A DNA stretch of 15,323 bases from Actinobacteria bacterium UBA5176 (GCA_002413305.1 DHWS01000016.1:1-15323), one strand, 5' to 3'; numbered from the stretch's first letter, positions 1-7,012 are shown. The notes: a model not told the origin generated them from the sequence alone. Program-made: numbers and translations.

Positions 1-770
1 CCCTCCGACTGGGCGATCTCGTCCTCGTGGTGCGGGAACTTGAGGTCCTGCCCTCCGGTGTGGACGTCGAAGCGCTCTCCGAGGTGCTTCATCGACATCG
101 CCGAGCATTCGATGTGCCAGCCGGGGAAGCCCTCGCCCCACGGGGAGGGCCACTTCATGAGCCGCCCGGGTCCGGACGGCTTCCACAGGGCGAAGTCGGC
201 GTGGTGGCGTTTGTTCGGATCGACCTCGAGCTCCTGACGGTGGCCGGCACGGAGGGCCGCGAGCGTATTGCCGGACAGCTTCCCGTAGTCGGGGAACGAC
301 CGAACGTCGAAGTACACCGTCCCACCGACCTCGTAGGCGTGGCCGCGGTCGAGGAGCCTCTCGGTGAGGTCCACCATCTCGGGGATGTGGTCGGTCGCCT
401 TCGGGTAGACGTCGGCCCGTTCGATGTTCAGGGCGTCGGCATCCTCCAGGAAGGCGAGGGTGTACTTCTCGGCGATCTCCTGAGGGCTGAGGCCTTCGTC
501 CTCCGTAGCCAGGTCCATCCGGTCGCGGCCGGAGTCGGTGAGCTCGTCCGTCATATGTCCCACATCGGTGATGTTCATGACCCACGTCGTCCGGACGCCC
601 TCCAGGTGGAGCACCCGGCGGATCAGGTCCCCGAGCATGAACGTCCGGAAGTTCCCGATGTGCGCGTACCGGTAGACCGTTGGGCCGCACGAGTAGATGC
701 GGACCACGCCGTCCGTGTTCGATGGGTCGACTTCGTCGATCCGGCGGGTGAGCGAGTTGTACAGACGCAT
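1..770 (-). CDS. cysS: Cysteinyl-tRNA synthetase, N-terminal part (cut by left window edge)
   Basis: This enzyme charges tRNA-Cys with cysteine in the cytoplasm, and this is a class I aminoacyl-tRNA synthetase of the CysRS type. I translated the minus strand from the ATG at 770-768: it opens MRLYNSLTRRID and runs about 256 codons to the window edge. The class I signature HIGN is at residues 37-40. The family zinc ligand is C28 in CGPTVY, and further motifs follow: WHIECSAMS, then GGQDLKFPHHEDEIAQSE just before the edge. The KMSKS loop and anticodon-binding domain lie outside the window. The opening residues and the region after HIGN fit CysS better than the mycothiol ligase MshC, but the missing C-terminal half would settle it. 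The start lies only 57 bases from that of the divergent amidase, and a possible -10 box sits at 780-785. Confidence 0.93.
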   Translation of the reverse strand, partial: MRLYNSLTRRIDEVDPSNTDGVVRIYSCGPTVYRYAHIGNFRTFMLGDLIRRVLHLEGVRTTWVMNITDVGHMTDELTDSGRDRMDLATEDEGLSPQEIAEKYTLAFLEDADALNIERADVYPKATDHIPEMVDLTERLLDRGHAYEVGGTVYFDVRSFPDYGKLSGNTLAALRAGHRQELEVDPNKRHHADFALWKPSGPGRLMKWPSPWGEGFPGWHIECSAMSMKHLGERFDVHTGGQDLKFPHHEDEIAQSE

Positions 771-779
771 GTATGGGTC

Positions 780-785
780 AGGATA
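780..785 (-). promoter_or_regulatory. Possible -10 box of cysS
   Basis: Read on the minus strand the sequence is TATCCT, ending nine bases before the cysS ATG at 770. It fits the TANNNT form seen before several other genes here and would give a leaderless or nearly leaderless mRNA. I see no convincing -35 element at 16-18 bases upstream. Confidence 0.4.
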
Positions 786-814
786 TCGGCTCGACGGCGC
801 CGAACGGGGCGAGC

Positions 815-820
815 TACAGT
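815..820 (+). promoter_or_regulatory. -10 box TACAGT before the amidase GTG start
   Basis: TACAGT is followed by exactly six bases (cgcgcc) and then the GTG at 827, the spacing expected when transcription begins at the start codon itself. A weak -35 candidate, TCGACG, is at 791-796 with an 18-base spacer. The box supports choosing GTG 827 over the upstream ATG at 773. Confidence 0.5.
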
Positions 821-826
821 CGCGCC

Positions 827-2083
827 GTGCGAGCCGCGAACGACTTGAGGTCCGCGCTGGAGGCCGTATCTGTCGAGCGTATCGCCGCGCGGCTGGCTCG
901 CCTCTCCCGGATCGGCCAGACGCCGGAGGGCGGCGTGACGCGGCTGGGGCTGACCTCGGAAGAGCGCGAAGCCCACGACCTGGTCGGCGGCTGGTTGGCA
1001 GCGACCGGCTTCGCGTCTCGTCACGACGACGCGGGCAACCTGATGTGTTCCCGGGGTGACGGGCCGTGGGTGCTGGCGGGCTCGCATCTCGATACCGTGC
1101 CGAACGGGGGCGCGTTCGACGGCGCGCTCGGCGTGGTCGCCGCGGTGGAGGTCGCCGAATCGAGCCGGGAGGCCGGCCTGGACCTGCCACTGGCCGTGGC
1201 GGTGTGGATGGGGGAGGAAGGGCCGAGGTTCGGCGGCGGGTTGTTCGGGAGCGCGACGGCGACCGGCCTCATCGAGCCCGGTGCATGGGACCGGGCGGAC
1301 GCCGCGGGCGTGAGCGCCCGGCAGGCCGCGGCTGCGCTCCTCGGACGGGCCCCGGAGCTGGAGACCGCCCTGCTGGACCGGTCGGCATTCCGCGCGTATC
1401 TGGAGGTCCACATGGAGCAGAGCTCGGTGCTGGCCGAGTCGGACCGGCCCGTCGGCCTGGTGACCCGGATCGTTGGCATCTCCCACGGCGAGGTGCGCGT
1501 CGAAGGGACGGCCGACCATGCCGGCGCAACCAGGATGCACGAACGGGGGGACGCGCTTGCCGCGGCCTCGGAATGCGTGCTGGCGGTCGAGCGGCTGGCG
1601 CGCGAAGCGGGCGACCGGGCGATCGCCACGGTGGGTGAGCTCCACATCTCACCGGGCGCGCCGAACGTGATCCCGGGCTCCTGCACATTCTCGCTCGACG
1701 TCCGGGCACCGGAGGATGCCGATCGCCGGGAGCTGTTCGCGGTCATCGACGCCGCGGCCCGGGCCATCGGTCGCCGGCGTGGTGTTCAAGTGGAGGTGCT
1801 CCACGTGGGGGAGGCGCTCGCGGCGCCCCTGGATGGTGACGTGATCCGGATGATCGGGGCGGCGTGCGCGGAAGTGGGGGTACCGGACCCGCCGGCGATC
1901 CCGAGCCGCGCCGCCCACGACGCCCAGAACCTCGCGCGGTTCGGAGTGCCGACCGGCATGGTATTCGTTCGGTCCACCGGCGGCAGCCACAATCCGTTCG
2001 AGCAGGTCGAACCCGCCGACGCGGCACTCGGCGCCCAGGTGCTGCTGGTGGCGTGCTCGCTGCTCGCGCACGCCGGGCGGTAG
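827..2083 (+). CDS. M20-family amidase (N-carbamoyl-L-amino-acid hydrolase / allantoate amidohydrolase type)
   Basis: This is a predicted cytoplasmic, two-metal amidohydrolase that cleaves N-carbamoyl amino acids or related ureido compounds such as allantoate. From GTG 827 the protein has 418 residues, normal for the hydantoinase/carbamoylase family. Expected metal and catalytic positions are present: H87 in GSHLDTVPNGGAFDG, D98, the E130-E131 pair in WMGEEGPRFGG, H195 in LEVHMEQS and H388 in GGSHNP. The dimerisation-type lid segment (about 210-330) carries the family sequence VEGTADHAGATRM. The frame is open back to ATG 773, but that start lies two bases from the divergent cysS start and leaves no promoter room. 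GTG 827 follows a TACAGT box, and TTG 845 is a third option. The exact substrate cannot be read from the sequence: no hydantoinase, allantoinase or ureidoglycolate gene is adjacent. An acyl-CoA dehydrogenase follows after 14 bases. Confidence 0.88.
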   Translation: MRAANDLRSALEAVSVERIAARLARLSRIGQTPEGGVTRLGLTSEEREAHDLVGGWLAATGFASRHDDAGNLMCSRGDGPWVLAGSHLDTVPNGGAFDGALGVVAAVEVAESSREAGLDLPLAVAVWMGEEGPRFGGGLFGSATATGLIEPGAWDRADAAGVSARQAAAALLGRAPELETALLDRSAFRAYLEVHMEQSSVLAESDRPVGLVTRIVGISHGEVRVEGTADHAGATRMHERGDALAAASECVLAVERLAREAGDRAIATVGELHISPGAPNVIPGSCTFSLDVRAPEDADRRELFAVIDAAARAIGRRRGVQVEVLHVGEALAAPLDGDVIRMIGAACAEVGVPDPPAIPSRAAHDAQNLARFGVPTGMVFVRSTGGSHNPFEQVEPADAALGAQVLLVACSLLAHAGR

Positions 2084-2086
2084 GCT
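2081..2086 (+). promoter_or_regulatory. Possible -10 box TAGGCT overlapping the amidase stop codon
   Basis: TAGGCT begins with the TAG stop of the amidase and ends eleven bases before the ATG at 2098. It would give a leader of only a few bases for the acyl-CoA dehydrogenase mRNA. There is no recognisable -35, and no Shine-Dalgarno-like sequence before the ATG, so either this short-leader promoter or read-through from the amidase must drive the gene. Confidence 0.35.
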
Positions 2087-2097
2087 TCGGACCGGCC

Positions 2098-3240
2098 ATG
2101 GACCGGGATTTCGGACTCAGCGAGGACCAGCGAGAGGTCGTGCTGGCCGTGCGCGAGTTCATGGCGGAGCGGGCCGGGCCCGTCGCTGCCGGATTCGAGG
2201 AGCGGCACGAGTTCCCTCGTGACCTCTTCCGAGAGCTGGGCGGCATGGGCCTGGCCGGCATCCCGTATGACGAGGCGTACGGCGGAGGCGGCCAGACCTT
2301 CCTGACCTACCTGGCGGTGCTCGAAGAGGTGGCTCGGGGGTTCTTCTCGTTAGCCCTGGCGCTCTCCGTCCACCACCTCTCGGCGTTCGGCGTCCACGCG
2401 TTCGGGTCGGAGGAGCTGAAGCGCAGGTACCTGCCCCGCCTGTTCGCCGGGGAATGGCTCGGAGCGTACGCGTTGTCCGAGGCGTCGAGCGGGTCAGACG
2501 CGGCCTCGCTCCGCTGCAAGGCCGAACGGTCGGACGGTGGCTGGCTGCTGACCGGTTCGAAGCGCTTCATCACCCACGCCGGCCAGGCCGAGTTCTACCT
2601 GGTCATGGCCCGAACGGGCGATGGTTCGCCGAAGGGCATCTCGGCCCTCGTCGTCGAGAAGGGCTGGGATGGGTTCGACTTCGGCAAGCTCGAGTCGAAG
2701 ATGGGCTGGAGCGCGTCGCCCATGCGCGAGCTGCTGTTCGAAGGCTGCCAGGTCCCGGGCGAGAATCTGGTGGGGGCGGAGGGCCAGGGGTTCACGATCG
2801 CGCTGGCGGGGCTCGACTGCGGCCGGCTGGGGATCGCCGCCTGCAGCGTCGGCCTGGCCCAGGCCGCGTTCGAGGCGGCCCTCGGCTTCGCGAAGGAACG
2901 ACAGCAGTTCGGCAAAGCCATCATCGAGTTCGAGGGGCTGCAGTTCATGCTGGCCGACATGGCCACGCAGATCGAAGCCGCCCGGCGCCTGTATCGGGAC
3001 GCGGGGAGGGTGCGCGACGCGGGCGGGGACTATTCGACGGGCGCGTCCATGGCGAAACTCTTCGCCTCGGACACGGCGATGCGGGTGACCACCGACGCCG
3101 TCCAGATCCACGGCGGCTACGGCTACATGCAGGAGTATCCGGTCGAACGCTTCATGCGCGAGGCAAAAGCGCTGCAGATCGTCGAGGGAACGAACCAGAT
3201 CCAGCGGATGGTGATCGGGCGGCGGCTGGCGGAGGCCTGA
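2098..3240 (+). CDS. Acyl-CoA dehydrogenase
   Basis: This FAD-dependent enzyme introduces a trans-2,3 double bond into an acyl-CoA and passes electrons to ETF. It has 380 residues, the usual length, starting MDRDFGLSEDQ at ATG 2098. The domain order is standard: N-terminal helices (1-120), the beta domain with YALSEASSGSDAAS near 124-137 (flavin/substrate loop) and the C-terminal helical domain with RQQFGKAIIEFEGLQ near 268-282. QIHGGYGYMQEYPVERFMR lies near 336-354. The family catalytic base is E363 in IVEGTNQIQR, as in short- and medium-chain enzymes. Chain length and branching preference cannot be inferred. No ETF, thiolase or enoyl-CoA hydratase is adjacent; the gene follows the amidase by 14 bases and ends in a hairpin shared with a convergent lipoprotein gene. 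The frame is open farther upstream (to 1864), but that part overlaps the amidase and is not protein-like. Confidence 0.93.
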   Translation: MDRDFGLSEDQREVVLAVREFMAERAGPVAAGFEERHEFPRDLFRELGGMGLAGIPYDEAYGGGGQTFLTYLAVLEEVARGFFSLALALSVHHLSAFGVHAFGSEELKRRYLPRLFAGEWLGAYALSEASSGSDAASLRCKAERSDGGWLLTGSKRFITHAGQAEFYLVMARTGDGSPKGISALVVEKGWDGFDFGKLESKMGWSASPMRELLFEGCQVPGENLVGAEGQGFTIALAGLDCGRLGIAACSVGLAQAAFEAALGFAKERQQFGKAIIEFEGLQFMLADMATQIEAARRLYRDAGRVRDAGGDYSTGASMAKLFASDTAMRVTTDAVQIHGGYGYMQEYPVERFMREAKALQIVEGTNQIQRMVIGRRLAEA

Positions 3241-3262
3241 CCGGAAGTCCGAGCGGTCAGGC
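3235..3262. terminator. Bidirectional hairpin terminator between convergent genes
   Basis: GCCTGACCG (3235-3243) and CGGTCAGGC (3254-3262) are perfect inverted repeats of nine bases around a ten-base loop. The hairpin includes the acyl-CoA dehydrogenase stop codon and ends six bases before the lipoprotein stop, which arrives from the other strand. There is no T-tract on either side, so it may act as a stem-only terminator or an mRNA 3' stabiliser. Confidence 0.65.
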
Positions 3263-3267
3263 TGCCA

Positions 3268-4176
3268 TCACGGGACGAGCGTGACCGGGATGTCCTGGAC
3301 GTTTTCGGGAGAGCCATCCTTGGCCGAAGCCTCGAAGACTTCGATGGTGCCGGGCTGCTGCGACGTGAGCGAGTAGGCCACGGACACCGAGTAGCTGCCG
3401 CGGCATCCGGTCCCGCAGGAGGCCTGGGTGAAGGTCCGGGCGATCTCGTGACCGCTCGCGTCCAGCACACGGACCGTGACGGTCGCTTCGAATACGTTGG
3501 CCGTTCCCGACACCGTGACCGGACTCGAGACCCACCCCCCGATAGACGGGGTCTCGACCAGGATCGCCGGCAAGACCGCGTCGAACATGGCCCGCGTCTG
3601 CGGCTGCGCCGTCGGGAACCCTCCGACCTCCGTGCGTGGCCGGCCATCGATCTGGAACGCCACCCTCTGTACGGTCGAGAACTGGGTCAGCGTGTAGGTC
3701 ACCTGAGCCACCCGGATGTTCATCGATGCGGGGACCGGGTTCGACTCGAAGTCCGAGCTGAGGTCGACGGTGGCCAGGCCGCTGCGGATCGTGAGCCCGA
3801 GGACCCGGGTGGCCGGGGGGATGGCCGATTCGACCGACGCGGCGCGCTCCGTGAACGAAGGGCCCGCGATCGCGCGGGAGACGGCCAAACGCCCGATGCC
3901 CGGGACCAGCGGTTCGGTGCGGCTGACTTCGAACAGCTGGCCGCCCCTCGTGAACCACACTTCGAAGGTGAAGGGAGGGCCGGGGCTGGGGGCCGGGGAT
4001 GCGGACGGCGAACCGGTGGAGGTCGGCCCGGTGGACGGCGTCGGGCTGGTTGACGGGTTCCCGGTGGGGGTGGATCCCGGGGCCAAACCGAGCGAGGACG
4101 GGCCGCCGGTCCCACAGGCCACGGCCAGCACAGCGAAGAGTGTGGATCCGATCAGCGTGACGACGATGCGCTTCAT
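3268..4176 (-). CDS. Lipoprotein with GerMN domain and Gmad2-like Ig domain (LpqB-like position)
   Basis: This is a predicted extracytoplasmic lipoprotein of 302 residues. The N-terminus MKRIVVTLIGSTLF leads to a lipobox LAVAC with C21 as the lipidated cysteine. A low-complexity Pro/Ser/Thr/Gly linker covers about 22-70. Residues about 72-195 resemble the GerMN (sporulation and spore germination) domain: a VWFTRGG strand, then IPPATRVLGLTIRSGLATVDLS, then a TLTQFSTVQRVAFQIDG stretch. Residues about 205-300 look like a Gmad2 immunoglobulin-type domain (SPVTVSGTANVFEATVTVRVLD, ending EVFEASAKDGSPENVQDIPV). C251 and C255 (SCGTGC) could form a disulfide. The ATG overlaps the kinase stop by ATGA, and an AAGGAG ribosome-binding site lies seven bases upstream (4184-4189). 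By analogy with MtrAB-LpqB it may modulate the sensor kinase at the membrane; this is inference. Domain calls are from pattern memory, not a profile search. Confidence 0.85.
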   Translation of the reverse strand: MKRIVVTLIGSTLFAVLAVACGTGGPSSLGLAPGSTPTGNPSTSPTPSTGPTSTGSPSASPAPSPGPPFTFEVWFTRGGQLFEVSRTEPLVPGIGRLAVSRAIAGPSFTERAASVESAIPPATRVLGLTIRSGLATVDLSSDFESNPVPASMNIRVAQVTYTLTQFSTVQRVAFQIDGRPRTEVGGFPTAQPQTRAMFDAVLPAILVETPSIGGWVSSPVTVSGTANVFEATVTVRVLDASGHEIARTFTQASCGTGCRGSYSVSVAYSLTSQQPGTIEVFEASAKDGSPENVQDIPVTLVP

Positions 4177-5657
4177 GTCCTGTCTCCTTGCGATGGACCG
4201 ATGCGTCGATCGTCGGTGCTGGCTGAAACGCCGCTCTCTCCCGCCGGTAACCGTTCGGTCACCGGTGGCCCGATCGGGAGGCGGACGGTGAACTGCGACC
4301 CGGCGCCGAGCTCGCTGCGAACCTCGATGTCGCCACCCAGCAGCCGGCTGTTCTCCAAGGCGATGGCCAGCCCCAGACCGCTCCCGCGCTGCGACCGGGA
4401 GGGATCCGCCTTGTAGAACCGTTCGAACACGTGGGACACGTGCTCGGACGGGATGCCGGGCCCCCGGTCGCTGATCTGGATGGTCGCGCCGTCGCCGTCC
4501 CGCCCGACTCGCACCCGGACGGGCGAGCCGGCGCCGTGCTCGACGGCGTTGCCGATGAGGTTCGCGACGATCCGCTCCAGCCGGCGCCGGTCGGTGTCGA
4601 GGATGAGGTCGTCGCCGGCCAGTTCGACGTGCGATATCCAGCCGCGTGAACGGATGACGGCTTCCAGGAGGGCCTGGACGTGGACCGAGCCGATCTCCAG
4701 GCTATCCCGTCCGGCGTCGAGCCGGGAGATCTCCATCAGCTCGTCCACCAGCCGACGGAGTCGCGAGACGTCGTTGATGACGAGCTGCGCCACCCGGCCC
4801 GCATCCGACGGCATCCGGTCCAGGTGTTCCTTTAGCAGCGACGCCTCGCCAACAAGCGCCGCCACGGGGGTCCGAAGCTCGTGTGAGACATCGGAGGTGA
4901 AACGCAGCTCCCGTGCCTGGGCGTCGGACAGCTGGTTGATCTTCGTCTCCAGGGCGTCGGCCATCGCGTTGAATGAGGTCGCCCATGCGGCGAACTCGTC
5001 GCGGCCCTCCGCGGGGAGACGGGTATCGAGCTCCCCGGCGGCCATCGCCCGGGCGGCCTCACTGGCCCGACCGATGGGGGCCAGGGTCCTGCGGGCCAGC
5101 GTCCGGCCCACCGCCGTGGCGAGCAGCAGGACCACGACCCACCCGATCGCCAGCACGTCCCGCAGTTGGTCGAGGTCCCGGAAGATGCGGTCTTCGCTGA
5201 ACAGCAGGTACAGCTGGCTTCCCCGGATGGCCGGGGGACCCGGGCCGCCGACCAGCAGGAAGTGCGCGGCAGGCCTTCCCGGAGGGCGGAAGGCGATCCG
5301 CTGGTACGCGAGGTTCCCCTGGGACACCAGGGCCCTGAGGGCGGCCGGGATCCTCGGATCGAACGAAGCGTTCGACGGCTGTGGCTCCGAGCCTGGTTGC
5401 ACGAAGATCGCGTGGACCGTCGTGCTCTCGATGCCCTGGAGGAGGTTCTGCTCCTCGCCGGAATGGAAGCCCTGGGCCGCGCGTAGGTCCCGGGCGGTGT
5501 CGGCGCTGGCACGCTCGAGCGAGTCGGACAGGCGGGCCTGCCGCACGAGGACGTACGATCCGACCGCCAGCGCGCCCGAGGAGATCCCCGCGACCAGGAC
5601 GAACGCGATGGTCAGGCGGATCCGAAGCCGGGCCGGCGCGACATGCCGGCGCGCCAT
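4173..5657 (-). CDS. HAMP-domain sensor histidine kinase (MtrB-like)
   Basis: This membrane kinase of 494 residues senses an extracytoplasmic or envelope signal and phosphorylates the response regulator encoded just upstream. TM1 is at about 14-36, followed by an external segment (about 37-163) and TM2 at about 165-185. A HAMP linker follows (about 186-240, LAPIGRASEAARAMAAGEL). The phospho-acceptor is H259 in DVSHELRTPVAAL. The HATPase_c domain carries the N box (NLIGNAVEHG), the G1 box (ISDRGPGIP), the F box (VFERFYKADPSRSQ) and the G2 box (GSGLGLAI). The NAVEHG and FYKADPSR segments resemble actinobacterial MtrB more than generic EnvZ types. The start MARRH at 5657 lies 42 bases after the regulator stop, behind a purine-rich GAGGGGGCG. 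The last 30 or so residues are a non-conserved tail. It overlaps the lipoprotein gene by four bases. Confidence 0.93.
   Translation of the reverse strand: MARRHVAPARLRIRLTIAFVLVAGISSGALAVGSYVLVRQARLSDSLERASADTARDLRAAQGFHSGEEQNLLQGIESTTVHAIFVQPGSEPQPSNASFDPRIPAALRALVSQGNLAYQRIAFRPPGRPAAHFLLVGGPGPPAIRGSQLYLLFSEDRIFRDLDQLRDVLAIGWVVVLLLATAVGRTLARRTLAPIGRASEAARAMAAGELDTRLPAEGRDEFAAWATSFNAMADALETKINQLSDAQARELRFTSDVSHELRTPVAALVGEASLLKEHLDRMPSDAGRVAQLVINDVSRLRRLVDELMEISRLDAGRDSLEIGSVHVQALLEAVIRSRGWISHVELAGDDLILDTDRRRLERIVANLIGNAVEHGAGSPVRVRVGRDGDGATIQISDRGPGIPSEHVSHVFERFYKADPSRSQRGSGLGLAIALENSRLLGGDIEVRSELGAGSQFTVRLPIGPPVTERLPAGESGVSASTDDRRIGPSQGDRT
4184..4189 (-). promoter_or_regulatory. Ribosome-binding site inside the kinase gene for the lipoprotein
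   Basis: On the minus strand AAGGAG lies seven bases before the lipoprotein ATG at 4176, within the last codons of the kinase gene. Together with the ATGA stop/start overlap it supports this start and coupled translation. Confidence 0.7.
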
Positions 5658-5669
5658 CGCCCCCTCACT

Positions 5670-5686
5670 CCCTTCGGCTCGAAGGG
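5670..5686 (-). promoter_or_regulatory. Hairpin between regulator and kinase genes
   Basis: CCCTTCG (5670-5676) and CGAAGGG (5680-5686) pair perfectly around a three-base loop in the 42-base gap between the response regulator and the kinase. On the transcribed minus strand the 3' arm carries an AAGGGAG ribosome-binding-like stretch. It could lower kinase translation relative to the regulator or mark an RNA processing site. Confidence 0.4.
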
Positions 5687-5699
5687 CCCGGCATGAGGA

Positions 5700-6380
5700 T
5701 CATTCGCGGTCCAGGCGGTAGCCGACGCCGCGAACCGTCTTGATGAGGCGAGGGTGGGCCGGGTCCTCTTCGACCTTGGCCCGCAGGCGCTGGATCGCCA
5801 CGTCGACCAAGCGCGAATCGCCGAGGTAGTCGTAGTTCCACACCCGCTCCAGCAGGAGCTCGCGGGTGAAGACCTGGCCGGGCCGGCGGGCCAGCTCGAG
5901 GAGGAGCTTGAACTCCGTGGCCGTCAGGCCGAGGTCGCGACCGTCCTTGTGCGCGGTGTAGCTGCGTGGGTCGACTTCGACGCCGCCGACCTGAAGGGTG
6001 GGCTCCTCGGGCTCGGCCGTGACCCGGCGGAGGATGGCGCGACACCGAGCCACCAGCTCGGGCATCTCGAACGGCTTCGTCACGTAATCGTCGGCGCCGG
6101 ATTCGAGCCCGACGACCACGTCCAGCGTGTCGCTCCGGGCGGTCAGCATCAGGATCGGCACCCGGCTCTCCCGGCGGATCTGTCGGCAGACCTCGAATCC
6201 GTCCAGCGTTGGCAGCATGACATCGAGGATGACAAGGTCGAATGGGGCCTGCTTCGACCGCATAAGGCCTTCGCGGCCGTCGCCGGCGGTGGTCACGCGG
6301 TAGCCCGCGTTCTTCAGGCCGATCGCGGTGACCTCACGGATGGAGGCGTCGTCCTCCACGATCAGCACCCGTTCGTCCAC
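5700..6380 (-). CDS. OmpR-family response regulator (MtrA-like)
   Basis: This cytoplasmic transcription factor of 226 residues is the partner of the adjacent kinase. The receiver domain (about 1-118) has the acidic pair E9 D10 D11, phospho-acceptor D53 in VILDVMLP, the conserved T80 in MLTAR and K102 in YVTKPFEMPEL. The winged-helix DNA-binding domain (about 128-224) shows LTATEFKLLLELARRPGQVFTRELLLERVW and ends IKTVRGVGYRL, typical of OmpR/PhoB. The segments ARSDTLDVVVGLESGADDY and QVFTRELLLERVW are close in style to MtrA of actinobacteria. The GTG start at 6380 is preceded at seven bases by TACGCT on the same strand, suggesting a leaderless mRNA. A dyad at 6421-6439 farther upstream is a candidate control site. 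It probably controls envelope or cell-division genes, by analogy only. Confidence 0.93.
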   Translation of the reverse strand: MDERVLIVEDDASIREVTAIGLKNAGYRVTTAGDGREGLMRSKQAPFDLVILDVMLPTLDGFEVCRQIRRESRVPILMLTARSDTLDVVVGLESGADDYVTKPFEMPELVARCRAILRRVTAEPEEPTLQVGGVEVDPRSYTAHKDGRDLGLTATEFKLLLELARRPGQVFTRELLLERVWNYDYLGDSRLVDVAIQRLRAKVEEDPAHPRLIKTVRGVGYRLDRE

Positions 6381-6387
6381 TCGGTGA

Positions 6388-6393
6388 AGCGTA
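6388..6393 (-). promoter_or_regulatory. -10 box TACGCT of the signalling operon
   Basis: On the minus strand TACGCT is followed by seven bases (TCACCGA) and the regulator's GTG at 6380. There is no Shine-Dalgarno sequence, as expected for a leaderless transcript. The same hexamer appears as a candidate -10 of the aminomutase gene at 7625-7630. No good -35 is visible. Confidence 0.5.
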
Positions 6394-6420
6394 CCCCCCG
6401 GCCGGTCACGGATCGGCGTT

Positions 6421-6439
6421 TTCGATGCGCCGTATCGAA
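6421..6439. promoter_or_regulatory. Inverted repeat upstream of the response regulator
   Basis: TTCGAT (6421-6426) and ATCGAA (6434-6439) form a perfect dyad with a seven-base spacer, about 41-59 bases upstream of the regulator's start. This is a suitable place for an operator controlling the two-component operon. OmpR-type regulators usually bind direct repeats, so an unrelated factor or a chance dyad is also possible. Confidence 0.35.
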
Positions 6440-6464
6440 GCCCTATCCACGCGCACCGAGGCGG

Positions 6465-6487
6465 GCTCGCGCGGCTCCCACGCGAGC
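6465..6487 (-). terminator. Hairpin after the nuclease gene
   Basis: GCTCGCG (6465-6471) and CGCGAGC (6481-6487) form a perfect seven-base stem with a nine-base loop, beginning two bases after the nuclease stop codon. There is no T-tract. It probably separates the nuclease transcript from the signalling operon downstream. Confidence 0.5.
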
Positions 6488-6489
6488 GC

Positions 6490-7005
6490 TCACGCCGGGC
6501 ACGCCGACCACAGCCCCTTCCCGGCAGCCCGGGCGACGTCCCCGGCCCGGGCGAAGAGGGCGGCCATCTTCGTATCCGGCGGGACCGGATCGGCCCGCGC
6601 GTACCCCCGTTGCACGAGCGTCAGGTTGAAGAGCTCCGCCCCGACGTAGACATAGGCGAGGAGGCGGCCGTACGTGTCCCGCTGGTTCACGTCGAACACC
6701 AGCCCCACCGTCCGGCCGGCCAGCCGGCTCCTGGTGTAGAGGCCCGCCTCGGACCCGAAGCATTCTGCGTGGCCTCCGTACCAGTCGACCTCGGGCGTGT
6801 CGACCCCGATGAAGCGGACGCGGTCGTCCCGCCCCTGGTACAGGACGTGGATGGTGTCGCCGTCCGTGGTCTTCGTCACCGCCACCTGGACGCCTGACGG
6901 CGATGGCCGCTCAGGCGACCCTCGGGCCGACGAGCATGTGGAGGCCGCGGCGGCAGCGACCACGGCCAGCAGCACGACCAGACGATGCGACGACGTCACC
7001 TGCAT
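6490..7005 (-). CDS. Secreted or membrane-anchored staphylococcal-type nuclease (thermonuclease)
   Basis: This is a 171-residue SNase-family endonuclease, likely Ca2+-dependent and acting outside the cytoplasm on DNA and RNA. A signal segment MQVTSSHRLVVLLAVVAAAAA leads to C24; the preceding residues AST are a poor lipobox, so either lipidation or ordinary signal cleavage is possible. The active-site set is complete by alignment with staphylococcal nuclease: D48/D50 in TDGDTIHV, R64 (as R35), D69 and E72 in VRFIGVDTPE (as D40 and E43) and R114 in DTYGRLLAYVYV (as R87). C82 and C169 could form a disulfide. The ATG at 7005 follows a TAGGGT box by seven bases, so the gene likely has its own promoter. 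It precedes the two-component operon on the same strand with a 109-base gap and a hairpin between. A role in nutrient scavenging from extracellular DNA is the usual guess. Confidence 0.9.
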   Translation of the reverse strand: MQVTSSHRLVVLLAVVAAAAASTCSSARGSPERPSPSGVQVAVTKTTDGDTIHVLYQGRDDRVRFIGVDTPEVDWYGGHAECFGSEAGLYTRSRLAGRTVGLVFDVNQRDTYGRLLAYVYVGAELFNLTLVQRGYARADPVPPDTKMAALFARAGDVARAAGKGLWSACPA

Positions 7006-7012
7006 GAGCGGG

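Noticed and set aside
647..655. GGAAGTTCC copy inside cysS as a further Lrp operator
   Set aside because: It lies in a conserved coding stretch (GNFRTF) and far from any promoter; treated as chance.
1..770. Mycothiol ligase MshC instead of CysS
   Set aside because: The opening MRLYNSLTRR and the segment after HIGN fit CysRS; the decisive C-terminal half is outside the window, so a small doubt remains.
27..848. Long plus-strand open frame of 273 codons
   Set aside because: It is the antisense shadow of cysS, whose minus-strand translation shows clear CysRS motifs; the plus-strand product resembles nothing.
1864..2097. Upstream extension of the acyl-CoA dehydrogenase frame
   Set aside because: It overlaps the 3' end of the amidase, is arginine/proline-rich frame noise, and family homology begins at Met 2098.
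3448..4053. Plus-strand open frames opposite the lipoprotein gene
   Set aside because: Arg/Asp-rich shadow translation; the minus strand has a lipobox, a linker and domain patterns.
4453..5721. 422-codon plus-strand open frame opposite the kinase
   Set aside because: Serine/arginine-rich antisense shadow of an unmistakable histidine kinase.
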